A DNA stretch of 64,000 nucleotides from an uncultured Lachnospiraceae bacterium. GTDB taxonomy: Bacteria; Bacillota; Clostridia; Lachnospirales; Lachnospiraceae. The notes under the pieces are model-generated. The model saw only the letters and a list, made by a program, of their open reading frames with translations, had not been told where the DNA came from and did not search any database. Positions 62,833-64,000 of this stretch are shown here, in pieces (the stretch's first letter is position 1; every line of letters begins with the position of its first letter). Where the stretch lies: the NCBI GenBank assembly GCA_900539715.1, contig UQDA01000002.1, positions 1 through 64,000 on the forward strand. The letters run 5' to 3'. Made by a program: the position numbers and the translations under genes.

Positions 62833-63693
62833 ATGATGAATATCGATGAGATTTTGAAAAAACTGGACGGGCTGTTTGCCGATGAAAAGCTGGAGGAGGT
62901 AGAGCCATTTTTGCTCTCGTGTATGAGACAGGCGAAAGCGGGGGATGAATATGGTATCTATATTTCGGTCGGGAATGAGCTGATAGGATTTTACAGGAGC
63001 ATTTCACGCTATGAGGAGGCATTCGCAGTTGCAGAGGATGTGCTTTTACTGATGGAAGAGCTTCAGCTGGAAGGGACTGTCCATTTTGCAACGACGCTGC
63101 TGAATACGGCGACCGCATACCGGGCGGCAGGACGATATGAGGAGGCACTGGGAGATTACCGCAGGGCGCTGGAAATCTATCAGAGGGATCTGCCGAAGGA
63201 TGACTATCGTCTGGCAGGACTTTACAACAATATCAGCATTCTTCTGGAAAAGCTGGATGAAAATGAAAAATCGGCACTGTTTTTGCAGAAGGCGATACAG
63301 ATTGTGGAGAAGCAGCCGGGAAGCCGTCTGGAGCTCGCGACTTCGCGGACGAATCTGGCCCTGATACAGTTAAAGCTCAACCGTCTGGAGGAAGCGAAAA
63401 AGCTGCTGGATGCAGCATGCCGTGCTTTTGAAGAGGATGGCGGTATCACAGATGCTCATTATTCCGCGGCGCTGGCGGGACAGGGTGAGGTATGCTACCG
63501 CCAGGGTGGTCTGGAACGTGCTCTGGGATATTATGAACATGCGCTGTTTGAAGTTGAAAAGCATTTCGGAAGAAATCAGGGATATGGGCTTTTATGCGGT
63601 AACTGCTCTCTCGTGTGCAGGGAACTTGGACGTAAAGCTGAGGCGGACGAATATGAAAGACAGCGAAAGAGATATTGTCATGAAGGGGATTGA
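62833..63693 (+). CDS. TPR-repeat protein
   Basis: 286 residues of helical repeats. At least five tetratricopeptide units are visible from about residue 45 onward (YEEALGDYRRALEIYQRDLP, NEKSALFLQKAIQIVEK, LERALGYYEHALFEVEKHFG). Such proteins bind partners; the function is unknown. ATG 62833 or 62836 after AGGAGAGG. It overlaps the next gene by about 40 bases, so a functional link with the DUF4037 protein is likely. Confidence 0.85.
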   Translation: MMNIDEILKKLDGLFADEKLEEVEPFLLSCMRQAKAGDEYGIYISVGNELIGFYRSISRYEEAFAVAEDVLLLMEELQLEGTVHFATTLLNTATAYRAAGRYEEALGDYRRALEIYQRDLPKDDYRLAGLYNNISILLEKLDENEKSALFLQKAIQIVEKQPGSRLELATSRTNLALIQLKLNRLEEAKKLLDAACRAFEEDGGITDAHYSAALAGQGEVCYRQGGLERALGYYEHALFEVEKHFGRNQGYGLLCGNCSLVCRELGRKAEADEYERQRKRYCHEGD

Positions 63694-64000
63694 ACTATGC
63701 CGCGCCTATTTTGAGGCGGAAGGCAGACCGATGCTCAAAGAGCTGGAAGGACAGTATCCTGAACTGAAAGGAAGGCTTGCGGCAGGGCTTGTAGGACAGG
63801 GCTCGGAGTGCCTTGGATTTGATGATGAACGTTCCTGGGATCATGATTTTGGTGCGTCCTTTTGCATATGGCTGCCGCAGGAGCTATATGCGCGTTACGG
63901 CAGCGTGTGTCAGGAGGCGTATGATCGTCTGCCGCCTGTTTTTGAAGGAATGCCGAAAAGACAGGAGAGCAGGAACGGTTCCGGCAGGGTTGGAGTGCTG
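63653..64000 (+). CDS. DUF4037-type protein, 3' end outside the window
   Basis: 116 residues readable to the window edge with no stop. LGFDDERSWDHDFGASFCIWLPQ near residue 58 matches the DUF4037 family, whose DHDF motif suggests a nucleotidyltransferase-like fold; the substrate is unknown. ATG 63653 or 63680, both inside the TPR gene, have weak ribosome sites. Overlap with the TPR gene suggests coupling. The N-terminal CRAYFEAEGRPMLKE is family-typical. Confidence 0.78.
   Translation, partial: MKDSERDIVMKGIELCRAYFEAEGRPMLKELEGQYPELKGRLAAGLVGQGSECLGFDDERSWDHDFGASFCIWLPQELYARYGSVCQEAYDRLPPVFEGMPKRQESRNGSGRVGVL

Overview
The window is a piece of a Gram-positive, anaerobic, endospore-forming Firmicute chromosome, most likely Lachnospiraceae (Blautia / [Ruminococcus] / Dorea-like). 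Supporting signs are AGGAGG ribosome binding sites with 17-bp-spaced sigma-A promoters, a T-box on pheST, an Rnf complex, a flavodiiron protein, SpoIID/LytB- and SleB-type cell wall proteins, a SUF system with SufU, and a decarboxylase very close, from memory, to the Ruminococcus gnavus tryptophan decarboxylase. It is almost entirely core genome. I see no prophage, transposase, CRISPR array, rRNA or tRNA.

Layout. 1-2866: the end of a Na+-pumping oxaloacetate decarboxylase operon (biotin protein, beta, alpha). 2953-5448: an aromatic amino acid decarboxylase divergent from a LysR regulator gene whose DNA-binding region is broken by a 23-bp tandem duplication. 5491-10365: rpiR-type regulator, flavoprotein, cmk, ispH, ribosomal protein S1. 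10487-11629: RNase H-like nuclease. 11772-17844: rnfCDGEAB with a convergent apbE that would supply covalent FMN. 18105-24827: SleB-like hydrolase, thrC, citrate synthase, deoC, aminopeptidase P. 24856-27873: AraC regulator divergent from the GDP-fucose pair gmd-fcl. 27924-28176: a probable 6S RNA gene. 28390-31798: SpoIID-like protein and a YihY membrane protein. 31801-38350: T-box, pheST, a small protein, M18 aminopeptidase, queA. 38543-44726: sufCBDSU between two GNAT acetyltransferases, behind a promoter bracketed by two operator-like palindromes. 44895-50261: DarA c-di-AMP receptor, lipoprotein, flavodiiron protein, MetH, small membrane protein. 50286-54154: ilvB, two acetolactate synthase small subunits and ilvC. 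54451-57337: a nucleosidase-acetyltransferase fusion, tcdA, ttcA-like. 57366-57658: a short self-contained transcription unit with a Met-rich 24-codon ORF. 57786-64000: an acetyltransferase-methyltransferase fusion, lgt, an ABC-class ATPase and three poorly known genes.

How they work together. The decarboxylase and Rnf (with ApbE) are both ion-translocating energy devices of anaerobic metabolism. SUF supplies Fe-S clusters for Rnf and IspH, and the flavodiiron protein would detoxify O2 or NO. The ilv cluster, thrC, metH and citrate synthase cover amino acid supply.

The most unusual items are the 51-bp in-frame insertion in sufS carrying G9-A4-G12 and flanked by 14-bp direct repeats; the broken lysR; two domain fusions involving acetyltransferases; the short transcription unit at 57.4 kb; a dispersed GC-rich intergenic repeat with three clear copies, two of them abutting terminator T-tracts; and a roughly 90-bp inverted repeat at 60.1 kb. 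No clearly novel multi-gene system is visible.
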